In this document: positions 36,607-48,473 of the stretch, piece after piece
Numbering within the stretch: position 1 is the first letter of the stretch
Layout of the letters: every line of letters begins with the position of its first letter
NCBI GenBank assembly: GCA_022605955.1
Contig: JAKCOZ010000001.1
Location: 82,076,520-82,140,519 of the forward strand
DNA from: Rallus limicola
Taxonomy: Eukaryota > Chordata > Aves > Gruiformes > Rallidae
Reading direction: 5' to 3'
DNA length: 64,000 nucleotides
Program-made: the position numbers and the translations under genes
The notes under the pieces: generated by a model
Database searches by the model: none
The model's input: only the letters and a program-made list of their open reading frames with translations
What the model was told of the DNA's origin: nothing

Positions 36607-38997
36607 TGCAAAGAGAGAGCACGTCCTCCTGCTCACTGTGACTCAGCATCAGAGCACTGCTGCTTCTTTTCTGTCCTCCCCTAATATAAAAATAACACCC
36701 AGATAGACAAGACATGATTTATACTTGTGCACAGAGAAAACCCAAGCAAAATGAAGATCCATTAAAGGATGCTGACTTAATGGACAAACGAGTGACAAAT
36801 ACTACATGCACAGGGGGAAGCAGCCCAGCTGAGTGGCAAAGCCCTGCACAGATACAAGACAATTTGTTTGCCACCTAGGAAATGTGGCATATATATTACC
36901 TGTAAGAGTTACATGCCTTCTGAGATCAGAATGACCTAACCTATTAGTTCTCTATTCTTTGTCTTTATCCTGATTAATAATGCTAATAAAATATTTGCTA
37001 TGTACCATAAAATATGTACAATGATACCTTTACCTATGTGCTTGCCAGAAAAAGCATGTGTGAAAAACAGAAAACAAAACCAAGCAACTTATTAAACTTG
37101 GTAAAAAATCATCAGTTGACCCCAAGCAATGCATCTCTATGTACATACATATTTCCCTCAAAAAAGTGCAACTAGTTATTAAATATGCTTATTGGTGATA
37201 ACCATAGTAGAGCCTGGTGAACCTGCAGAGAAGTCTATTTTTTAAAGAACAGGTTGAGTTCTCTCTATCTAACAGTGCATTGCACTTAAATGGAGAAGAA
37301 GCTGCAAAAGATGTAAAACACACGCTAGAACCCATGGTATATCTCAGCTGAGTGAATCAATGGTCTTGAACAATTTTGATGATGGGAAGTAAGTTCAGGA
37401 GCTGTTCTTTTGCACAAATTCACCGGGGGAGAAAAGCTGTTGATCATCAGCTGCTGTGCACTCACTGGGGACTAAGCAGTCAGGGGCACATTTCCCCTCT
37501 CTGTTGCCATAAGTTGGTAGCAGAGACAATGAAGACACCCAGCTCCTCCTTCAGGAAGTACCAAATTAATGCAGCCTCTTTAATAACGCATCGCTCACTG
37601 ATGAGAAACCAAGACACTATAACTTGATCAGGGACCAAATGATGATTTGGATGCAGACCACAGCTCCTGGTGCCAAGCCACATGCTGTGGAATCAACCGT
37701 CCTCTCTCCTCTGAGCACAAGCATCTCCAGCATCCAGCCGAGGTGGCACAGTAGTGAACTAACCAATGAAAGGGCAGAGGTGGGGGAAATATTTCAGTCA
37801 GCACTTGAAGCGCACAGGAAAGTACCCCTCACTGAAGCACTTCCTCTTGAAGCTCAGAGCAGGCTCCAAGCCCTGATACCCTGGCTCCAGCTTCACATGT
37901 TTTCTTCATCAGAATTAGCCTGACAATGCCGGGGGAAAATGGCAAGGGGATTTGTTTACACTGTACTCGGGCTCCCTGCTCACCTGTTACCCCATTAGGT
38001 GGTTACATAAACGGCCCAAGATGTCACATTCCTCACCCAGGCACTGACCCTTGAAATAATCCAGGCAATGTGACTCTGAGTAGCTGGAGGGTCTATTTGT
38101 GAGCAGATTTGCCAAGCAGGGCTGCAGCATAGAGCGTTCTTTCCGTTTTTATGGGTGTGTTCATCAGCGGATCATCAGTTGCAGACAGAGACATTCAGAC
38201 AGCATTGATGCAGAGAGTTTCCATGGCCTCTTCCAAAACTGGCTGCACATCAATGGGATCTCAACAAAGTTTCCCTCACCTTCCTTTTTTTCCGAGGACC
38301 AGCATAAAGGGCAATCAATCGCAAGTTCACCAATTTGATTCCTTGGTTAAAAACAAGTAGATGATGACCTTGCACAAGTTTTTTCTCCCACCACTCCCTC
38401 CACAATGATTATCTGATACAGAGACCAAAGAAATCTGTGAAAACTTTAACACGACTTCAAAGGCCCCTGTAATCAGCCCTTTGTCATCTATCCCTTTCAA
38501 ACATGCCCAGTATTTTATGCAGCACATTGTATTCAATAAATCTGGTGCCATTTGCTTACAGACCATAAAGCCTTTCCCGGTCATTAACAGTTCATGATAA
38601 CAGAAGCAAATATTATTCTGTAGCTGATACTATGGCTTCTGAAAATAAGTCTAAGTAAGGGGAAAGGATTTATCTAGGATTGTATTGAGTTAGTGCCACA
38701 ACTGTGACAGGATTCCCACTCACTCTCACCAAAGGCATGTTTTAACCTTTTGCATACTGGTTTTATTTCAAAGACACTGTGAAGGCAACATGCAGAGCAG
38801 CCGTTATTCTTCCCCCTGGCACATCCCAAAGGTGGCTCTCACATGTTACCCTCCAATGCAGCAGCAGAGCATGTTGCCCAATTTTCAGAAAAAGCAAAGC
38901 ATGCAGGCAAGCCTGATGGTAATGCCATCCACTCATCCCCAAAGGGGCACTTGCCACCCAGCTTAGGTCTTTCAGTCATAATTGTCCAATTCCCACC

Positions 38998-39015
38998 AAA
39001 AAAAAAAAAAAAAAA
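38998..39015. repeat. poly(A) run, A18
   Basis: Eighteen A after CCCACC. No LINE, SINE or processed copy was recognised directly upstream, so it is not clearly a retrotransposition tail. Confidence 0.9.
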
Positions 39016-41186
39016 GGACGCTTGTAATAATACCTGTAGAGCTGCACTAGTGCTGTATTCACACAGGCAGAAGCAACACTAGTTTAGATATTGTGTAATT
39101 CCCACACTAATGCCCATGACCTTGTGCCGCGTGGGCCTGTGGTTCTTCCAGAGAACTCACCTGCTTGTGCTGGCACATCGTGCAGCAAGACAGCAGGGCA
39201 GCTGCTAGGCCTTCGTGTCACAGGCAAATAGGCTGAGGCCTGGAAAAACTTCCCCTCTCCTCCAAAGCAGTGCCACAGAACAAGCTCACCCATGATAGGA
39301 GGTCTTCCTCTCCAGCATTCAAACACCCTCCTTGACTAACAAGCATGGAAGAGTCTTCTTGTGTCCTTAAACATAGTGATGCATTTGTTCTTACAAACAA
39401 AGGATCCAGTCATTCATGAAACAGAACAGCTTCTTGGTCAAAGGAGGAAGTTTTTCTTCCTTTTTTTTTTGATCACTTTCAACAACCATCAAGAAATGAT
39501 ACATACAGATCAAAATGAAAGTTACTGTCATCTGTTACAAATCTTTATTGGGATTAAGAAAAAAAAAAAAAGTCCTTCAAAAAAGCCTGCTATCTCCCAA
39601 TTAATTATAAAGGTCTGGTCTGCAATTACAATTTATTCCCCATTAAGGTGAGTTTATACAAAAAGAAATCTCATCACTCATCAATTTGCAATGGGCTCCA
39701 GTGTCTCATGAGATATTGGATCTAGCTGATCTAGTATGTTATTTCCCAGAAAAGGAGTGGCAAAAAGGGGAGGGCAGGTATTGGATTGTCTGCGGGGGAT
39801 CTCTTAGAGGAGCTATGTGACATTGATACCTTGCAGCTGTTTCAATGAATGGTCTCTACTGCACTTTCAAAGACAAACGATATGCTAACCAGTTAAACTG
39901 CTGCTAACTGTTCTACAGGAAGCCTGGGATTTAAAGAAAGGCAGCACACCGGCGATTTGAAAGTTGGCTACAGCTCCTGAATTTATGTCACAAGCCCATC
40001 TAGCACCCAGGGCAAAGCTTTGGAGAAGAACAGCTCTCGTTCTGCAGAGCTTGATAGACCCACATTTCTAAACTGTACTAGAGTCTCTACCTTTTTGTAT
40101 TTGTTCACATGCAAATGCTACGAGCCCTCCAACATGGGAGCTACCTTTCCATATTCTTGTCTGTCATTTATTTAGTTGTGCCTAGTCCAATCCATGGCTA
40201 ATTCCTCTTGGGTCTGCAAGGGGTGACCATTTAGGAACAACCAGCAAATAGTTTTGCATAGCACACCTAGTGGCACCATATTCAATTGCAAGGATTCTTT
40301 ATTTCCAAGATGTAACATTTAACATTGATGAGGCTTATTTCTTGAAAGGCTGCAAGAATAACACTTTCAATTGTGTAGAAGGTAACATGTAAATTCAGTG
40401 TAAAGTCATATAAATTGGACTGCTTCATTCCATTACACCTCTCCCACCCACGAGGCTTTTGAAAGGAGTAAATCAGTGCCCTCTAATTTTCACAAGACTG
40501 AATAAAATAAATAAGCAATAAGATATTACTTTTTAAAAACCCACCATACAGGTGAAGACTGTTAACATTTCCCTGGTATCATTAGCACTGCTAACAATGA
40601 AACCTGACCTCGCAGTTGAGCGGACTAGCTGACAATAACCTTCTTACAGCTACCTGGTTTAGTTATCAACAGCTAGAGCAGATCATGCAGCTAGCAATGA
40701 AATGATTTTCTTCTTACCACATATCCTCTTCTCAATCTAATCACCTACAGAGCAGTTTACCTACTTATTTCAGATCAAAGTAGCTTTACTAAACAAAGCT
40801 GACACCTTCTAAAGGCAGCAGTTCCAGCTAGCTTTCTTAAATGAGGCAACACTTGAAACAGATGAACTGCAGATTTAGGTTTTAAAGACAAGACAGTGCT
40901 ACCAGGGCCAATGTCAAGGCAGCCTTTTCAATACATGTCAGTATGCAAACACACACACTCTACATGCTGCCACCAGAAACACTTTCCTTCAAAGTAAGAA
41001 AACTGAATAAGAAAAGCAACATCCTTAGAATATGGAAATGATGAGCTACTGTTGACATTTCCTTCCTTCTTTTCTGAACCTTGCAGGATTTTTGCTTTAG
41101 TTACAATAAGTAGCCAACAGAGAAGGTATTTGTGCAGATTTTTCATCAGCAGGGATCTCCCAGACATTAGTAGGTCAGTTACCTTG

Positions 41187-41590
41187 TGTGGTGGTTCAGC
41201 CCCAAGCAGCGGCTGAGCACCACATGCTGCTTGCTCACTCCCAGAGGGTAAACAGACAGAGCCTCCATAAGTTGGGATAGGGACGGCTTGCTGACAAAAG
41301 CACTGTGAAAGGAAAACCATAACAGCCTACAGCAAAATTTCACTCACACCCAGTGATAACACAAAGTACCTTACTGACCCAGCAATAACACAATACTGCA
41401 AGATGGAGGACCAACTCAATGCACCAGCTACATTCAGACTGTCTTGGAAGCATCCAGGCTGTGCCCCTCCCTGACCAGCCCTTTTATGGGAGAGTGATGT
41501 CAGGTGGTGTGGAAAACAGCTCAGGGTTAACTCAGCTCACCTGGGCTGGCTGCTTGGGAGGTTGGCTCTGGTCTGGACAGAACCGGGGCA
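41187..41590 (-). mobile_element. solo LTR, minus orientation, variant U3
   Basis: Read on the minus strand this starts TGCCCCGGTTCTGTCCAG and ends GGGGCTGAACCACCACA, so it has the TG...CA ends of an LTR and is about 404 bp. A TATA-like CCCATAAAAGGG lies on the minus strand at about 41479-41490. Its last ~110 bp (GTCCCTATCCCAACTTATGG..., GGGAGTGAGCAAGCAGC, TGGTGCTCAGCCGCTGC) resemble the ends of the LTRs at 34114 and 60688. The first ~290 bp do not. It has no matching flanking duplication that I can see and no internal retroviral region. An open frame at 40928-41320 (-) merely crosses its edge. Confidence 0.78.
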
Positions 41591-44500
41591 TCTAGCAGTG
41601 AAGACCACTGAGATCCTTTGTTTTTCTTTTTTTGGGTGGCAAAGAGTGCTATCTAGCTGTAGGTGTTGATAAAGAAGATAGATAACATGTAACTTTCTGT
41701 GTTTTTCTTCTTTTTACATACTGAACTCCCGTATTTTGACACTCCTATATTTTAAGAGCCAAACCTGCAATCTAGTTCATGAAAACACCTTTCCATAATG
41801 CTTGCTGAGGAGGGTGGGCTTCAGCTTAATCCCACTGAGAAAATCACTGTTTCAAGAAGTTGTGGGGCAGTTACATGGCTTCTCAAAATACCTTGTTCTA
41901 TAAAATTTTGCTAGGGGAATCCACCTTCTTCTGTGGGGAAAAGTAATTACTCTTACCTCAGGTACCATTACAGGCCAGGCAGGTCATTAAAAATAGCTAA
42001 TAGCTTAGTCGGCCACTAAACCTTGTCACTTGCTCATGCATCCTATTACATTCTCTCAGCACACTGGAAATAAATTTATGCTTACAACAATCAGCCCCAT
42101 CTTTTCATCAAGGAAGAAAATTAGGGAAGCAATTGGGTAAAAGATGGTGATTTATATGTCCCTGATGCAGGAGCAAGGAACTGTTCTTACATCATCACAA
42201 CATCAAGTCATTTCAACAACTAATCTAAATTTCAGCCAAGCCATAATTCTCACTTGGGCTTTTCTCTCGTTATTATAGGTTTAAAAAAGGAAGAAGAAAT
42301 AAATTATAAAACTGCATAGGTGTGTGGGGATACACAAGGGAATAGTCACCCAACTCATCCCCTCTTCATAATAAACCTTAGTATAAAGTGATAGGTCAGA
42401 ATGATTTTCAGGGTAAGAACTTTCCTCACAAAACTGGGAACTGCTGTTAGCAAAATTAGCCTTGGGTAAACATTTTGGTGGTACATGTGCACCCATTTTT
42501 TCCCCTTGTATCATCTAATTTACTGTAGCAGTGACAACCAGCTTGATCATTTTATAATGACAAAGAGACAGCTAAGGTAGAGATGGAGAAACAAAACACA
42601 GATAGCGTGAAAAATAAATAAATCAGAAATTAGTAACAGCCACTATCAGTATACAACCCAAATTTAAACTGAGGGAAAGCACTTACAAAGATAACATTTC
42701 AGGTCCACATGACCAATCTAAATCTGGCCCAGTTTCACAGTGTCCGAAAGCTGGTACAATTTGACACGATGCTTGCTGGCTGTAGAAATCAGTTGATGAT
42801 TTAAATCTAATTCCTCTCAGAGGGGAGAAGCTGGTATTTTAAGGAAGCCTCGCCAAACTCCTGGAGGCTGCACAGCCACACTTGCCTAATTGTTTATATG
42901 CTGAAACTGTAACAAACCCCTCCCTTAGGCAATAAGAAATCAACCGCTGAGAACGCACACACACACACCATTTCTAATCAACCCAGAAGCCATTATTTCT
43001 GTCCATGAGAAGAGATTCACTAAGTACAGTGCTTTCTCACTCAATGCTTATTGCCTTTCACTAACTCCAGATGAAACAGGAAGTCTCTAAAACAAAAAAT
43101 AAAAAAAACGCTAATGTTCCCTTCGTTCCCCAAATGATGCCTTTGTGAACTCGAGCACATATTTACCAGCAAAATAAGCCTTTGTACCCGCACCAATCAG
43201 TGCTGTCTGCAGTCCTGCATTATGTGACACAGCTCCCTCTTTAGATGAAGGTCACCTCATGGCTGCCCACAAATCTCTGAACCTGATGGGCTCAATCAGA
43301 GGGCACAGCCCAGTTCATACCCTGAGATCGCGTGGGAGTCACGCAATCACCACCTCGCTCTCGTGAAGAAGCCCATTTGGAGAATTAGAAAGAAGCACAG
43401 CCTGCAAATATTTATACTGTTTGCCAAAGCTACAACGCACACAGGACCCAGAAACAGCAAACTACAATAGCACTGCACTCACCTGGCATTGAAGAATGTC
43501 TCCTCCTCCACCCAGCACAAGTCTGCTGAAGCAGCCAGCCAGAGAACCAGCTGTATGACCTGGCAAATGTAGGTCAGTTACAGCTGTGTCAGGCCTAGGG
43601 AAGGTGGGTATCTTCACCTGAAAGTTACCTGCCCCAGCAATCATACCTAGAGCCTTTTAACAATGTCCTGTTTTATCCTATCTCAGCCAACACACAAAGT
43701 GTGGGCAAGGCATCCAGTTCAGTTTCATGACTGCACTTCTCTGCATAATGAAACTGAAATGAAAAGCCACCATGTCTCTTCCTTCAGTACCCATCACGCC
43801 TCGGAAACGAGAGTGCCAAGGGGAAAAAAAGGCAGCAGTGAAATGTACACTTTGCAGACAACACTCCATCAGCTTTGAAAACCTCGGCCCATGGAAAGCT
43901 AAGAGCATGGCAAATAAAGCCTTCTGTAGAGATCCGTTTCAGAGAATGACTGAGTGGATTTTTAGAGGGGAACGCACACAACAGCAGCTTAGCAAAGCAC
44001 TGACAATGTGATGAGAGAGGCAGGTCAACACAGCCACCACGGTGAACTGCTGCTTCTAGGATTTTCCTCTTGTGGTACTGTAAGGGCACACAGGCGGCAG
44101 TCAGGAAAAGCATAAAAAGCATATGTACCACAGCATAAAACTAAAGACCTTTCCAGGGGGAAATTTGCAGCAAGTATGGAAGAAAGCCCCAAATGTTCCT
44201 ACAGCCCATTGACTTAGAACCAACATCCCCAATTCAGACTGATATTCTACTGAGAAAGTGATGTTAAAACTTGTTGCTATAACTGACCTGGCACCAGAAA
44301 TGTGGAGTAAAATACTGAATTCTAATACTTAACAATAAGCAAAGTCCAACCCATGTCATCCAACAAACTTTGCTTCTTGGACCTTTCATACCCCTCCTCA
44401 TGATCCATTTTTTATGATTCTGATCAAAAGATACCTTCAGGAAGTGTTAACAGAACAAGCACAGCAGCACTGTTTGTGTATCATGGGTTTCCAAGCTTCT

Positions 44501-46215
44501 CAACAATCTCATGTTCTCAGGCTGGCTGTTGCCCACCATCTATTTGTAGGTGCCATCCCCTGGAAAAACAGTGGACGGTGCCAACCCTGCACTCCACTAG
44601 AGAGGAAGCTGGTCAGGAGGGGAGGGGAAGCCTACAGTCTCCATGCAGAGCTCAGCACCTGGTGCCTGCTATTCTCTGCCTTCACTTGGATTTCTGTGTG
44701 TCCCCCCCAGAGGTTTTTCCATGTTTCTCCTCCAAGAACTGAAGCAGTAAGACTCATGGACACTGCTGTGCCCTTTCTGGAATGCTTGCATCTTTGTGCC
44801 AGCCAGGCAGCGAGCATTTGCGTTTTCAAGCCATCAACCACCAGGACTTCACAGAAAGAACAAGTATTACCCAGCACTACTCAATAGCATTAATTACAAA
44901 ACAAATCTTGTTCTCAGGCTCATGTGCCTCCTCCCAGGCACATACTGGCGCCTGGCTTGCACTTTACCCCAGACTCCCACTCTTTACCACTGAGGGCCGG
45001 CTAGTAATTTGAGAGACACTGGGGATGCTACCAGCAGGACGCTCTTTCACGCCTGTTGGCATGTCAAGAGCTATTGATTTTATTAGTGCTCCTGGCAACT
45101 CAGAGAGGACAATCTCTAGGGTTTTCTTGCAGGAATGCAGTTCCCAGAGTGGCTGCTAACCTGGTTGCCCCTCTGCTCTCTTGGAACCTACTCTGTGGAT
45201 GGAGGACAAAGCAGTGATGCCAGGCACAGCTCCAGCATGAGAAGTAGCTGTGGAGGTTTGCCACCCCACTGCAGGCAGGTCAGTGAACCAGAGTTACCTG
45301 CAGAACTTACCACCCTGTGTCCCACAAGGAAAATAAGTGGCCTGCTTGGTTTCCTGGAAATTTTCCTTTGTTTCTCTTTGAAACTATTGTATGAACACTG
45401 TCTTGAAGATCATATGAGACAGCTAATTCCAGAGAGTGATGCATAGTTCAAACTAACATCCAAATGTATCCAATAAGAAAAAGCTGCATTCTACTCATGA
45501 GCTTGGCATTTGCATGAGGCAGCAGCTTATTTGCTGTGTTTTGAGTTACAGCAGACACAGCTATCAGTGACAAAGTGCTGCAGACCACCAAGTATGATCC
45601 AGACTGGCAATGTGAGAAACCTTGGATGGAGGCAGGAGAATGAAAAACCCTCAAATCATAAACTCAGAACAAAACATGCAGAATGCAAGAACAAGCTTTA
45701 AACAAGCATGGTGACATCCTATTTTGTTTAAAATTGGCTGAGAAAAACAGGACATACATACATACAGCTAGATTTTCTCCTCTGGCAAACCAAACTAGCC
45801 TGCAGATTAATAATTTAAAAGTATTTTTCCAGCACTCTAAGCCATTCACTTTTCTTTAAATTCACATTATTTGCAATTTTCGCACCAATGATAGCTCTTA
45901 CTTCTTTGATCCCATACTGTCAACAGAGAAGTTTACCAGATTTCTTCTTTGCCTTTGGTAAAAGAACAGACTTCAACTTGTGGTTACATACAGAAAACAC
46001 CCTGAAAATCTGATGGTTGCCTACAGAGTAGGTTCTTCCTCTAGTGTCAACGTAACCCATATTCTTTCTAATTCCTTTCACCAAACTGCATGGCTAGGGG
46101 GAGGTTAAGATCTACCACTTTGACCTAGGAACAGGTGTAAGCTTTGTGTTTAAGTTCTGTACTGAATCAAGGTCTAAGAATATGGTTCTCCACCCGTGGT
46201 CAAGCAGGTCTAAAC

Positions 46216-46340
46216 GAAAGGATAAGAAAGCAGGGAGAAAGAAGGCAAAGAGGAAGAAAAGGAAATACAAAGGAAGAGAAGCAATGAGATTAAAAAAGAA
46301 GGAAGAAGCAATAAAGGAAGGAAGAAGCAATAAGAAAAAC
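46216..46340 (+). repeat. purine-rich low-complexity tract with a tandem 14-mer
   Basis: About 125 bp that is mostly A and G, with only scattered T and C. GGAAGAAGCAATAA occurs at 46301-46314 and again at 46320-46333, a period of 19. In one frame it encodes a Lys/Arg-rich string, which explains the open frame 46146-46460 without implying a protein. Confidence 0.85.
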
Positions 46341-48445
46341 ATCTTTTTGTTTAATCATTTTGTTGTATTTGATATGTATTTCAATCTGTGCATTCTGCAG
46401 CATGCACTTGGTTTGTTAGGTTGCTTACCTCTTAAGGTAAGTCTTCATTTCCATGCCTAGTCTAACCCAATATTTATAATAAGAATCATGATTAAGCAAT
46501 CACTAGGAAATCAAATCTCTCTGGAAGCAAGATAATTCTTCAGCAAGGAAGTCACAGCGGGCCCCATGCAAGAACTCATTACAGATTTAGATCAATTAAC
46601 GCTTTAGATATCATCATTACAATACCCTGCATTTTTTGTGTCTTTTATATGAGAACTGGGAAGTAGCAGGAAAATAATCTTTCTAAATTCCTCAAGAATA
46701 CATACAATCACTTTTGAAAAAAGATATATCCTTTGGCATGCAAGCTGTGTGATGGATACCAATATGGTAGAAATGTTTAAACAACACTCATGACCACAGG
46801 TACACGTTAGTCAGGAAATAAACATAAACTGTAATGTATGTGATGTTCCAGCACTATTTTAAGAAATGTCAAACATCCAAAATACAAGTAAGGAAATGAA
46901 AATTACTTTACCTACTGCCCTTAAGTAGGATGTGTAGACACTTTTGAGAATGCATCTGTGCATTCTTAGGGACCTAATTGTGTTTAAAAACATGACGCCC
47001 TTCACTTAAAAGAGTTCCATAATCAGGCTGCTGGGAATGTGAAGTTGCAAATGTATGTGTCTCTTTGTTCCTCTTCTATCTTGACACAGGCTTGTGATGT
47101 TTTGCTCTCAATAAATCACTTTCTTTTTTTAAAACACAGGCTCTCTCTGTAACATATCACGGTGTCAGTGGCTGATTGCTAGGTGAAGATAAACTGCCAA
47201 GCTCATCTAGATTGTTAGAGTAAACTAGATAAATACATTGGTGCCAATCTACAAGAGCTCATCAAAACAAAATTTACCAACCATATTCTTTTTCTATAAC
47301 CTTTGTCTGATAAACCTTTGTCCTCCATCCTTCAAATTTAACTTCCCATACCTTCTTCCTTTGACCCAAATGATATCCCCTCTCCTCTCTTCAGAAAATA
47401 ACTTCTACCCAGTTCTGCCACATTGCTATTTCTCACAGTCAGTATCTTTGGCTGTAAAACTCTGGTTTCCTTTTTTTGACTCACTAAACTGTGGGAAACC
47501 CATCACAAAATCTTGGGACTATGCAAAATTGCCCCATGGGCTCTACCTGGATCTGGGTGGGGTCTCAAAAGTAGTGACCACTTAATTGAAGCAGCAAGGA
47601 TTTTACATGCTGTAAAATGTTCAGACTGCAATTGGGAAAATGTCCATGGTGTCTTGGTGGTCCTCTGTTGTGTTGGACACATTCCCAGCCAGGCAGCCTG
47701 GTAATCTCATTCCCTTCACTCTCCTCTTCCTTGCACTTCTCTCATTATCACAAATCCTGTTACTGCTTTGAAAAGCACAGTGCTCTGAGAAGCGCAGTTT
47801 TCCAAGTGACTAACTCTCCATGGCAGGAGACCTGAAGGAAGCCATCTAGATAGTTCAGAAGCCTACATCTCTCTACAAAGCCAGGAGCCCCCAAAAAATA
47901 TTTGTCATTCAAATTACTGAAAAAAATCTTTGGCACCTCTGGTATAACAACAGTTGGAAGATCCAGAACACAGAAAAAGTTATGCTTAGGTGGCTGAACT
48001 GTCCTGAGGAAAGAAGGGAATTAGATTGTACTTACTCTGAATGCCTGGGCAGTCAAGCTGATTTACACATTCCGAAAACAAAACTGATAATTGTGCATGA
48101 CAGCCTTACCTGTCATTCTGCAAGTAGAATAAAAGCAGTATAACCACAGAGGTGGACAAATACCATTATTTCTTTAGAGAGTACAGAGGTACAGAGGGAG
48201 ACATATTTTTCTCTGAGACTGGTGTATGATGGAGAGCTAATGAGCGTGAGCTGGTGTACAGGGAGGAAAATGACCAGCTCCCACGATAAGTAGTTATAAG
48301 GGATGTGAGAGGAGGCACGCACACACGAATAGGGAAACCACATAAAGCGCCTATGCTGACAACACTCACTATTCACCTACACGGCTGCATCTCTGCTGGC
48401 CTTCACCACCACCAAACAGGTACATCTGCTCAGACCCCCCAGGGA

Positions 48446-48473
48446 CAAGGCAAGGCAAGGCAAGGCAAGGCAA
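48446..48473. repeat. (CAAGG)n pentanucleotide repeat, 5.6 units
   Basis: Five perfect CAAGG units plus CAA between CAGGGA and TCATCTT. A short but perfect pentanucleotide microsatellite. Confidence 0.95.

Larger units (their letters stand above)
34522..41186. other. intergenic DNA, no gene seen
   Basis: Contains a CA-rich microsatellite (36576-36606) and an A18 run (38998-39015). A pair of E-box-like CACCTG/AGGTG elements lies at 37981-38001. No exon, RNA gene or LINE was recognised. The longer frames (37624-37923, 39361-39651) lack domain or splice support. Confidence 0.7.

Noticed and set aside
43784..44131. Minus-strand frame with a hydrophobic start (MLFMLFLTAACVPL)
   Set aside because: Two other frames over the same bases are also open, Cys spacing fits no family I know, and no splice partners were seen.
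44414..44887. 157-codon open frame, the longest in the window
   Set aside because: Composition is random-like with no recognisable domain, and overlapping frames of similar length exist on the other strand.
46146..46460. 104-codon Lys/Arg-rich open frame
   Set aside because: It is the translation of a purine-rich low-complexity tract; there is no domain and no splice or promoter support.
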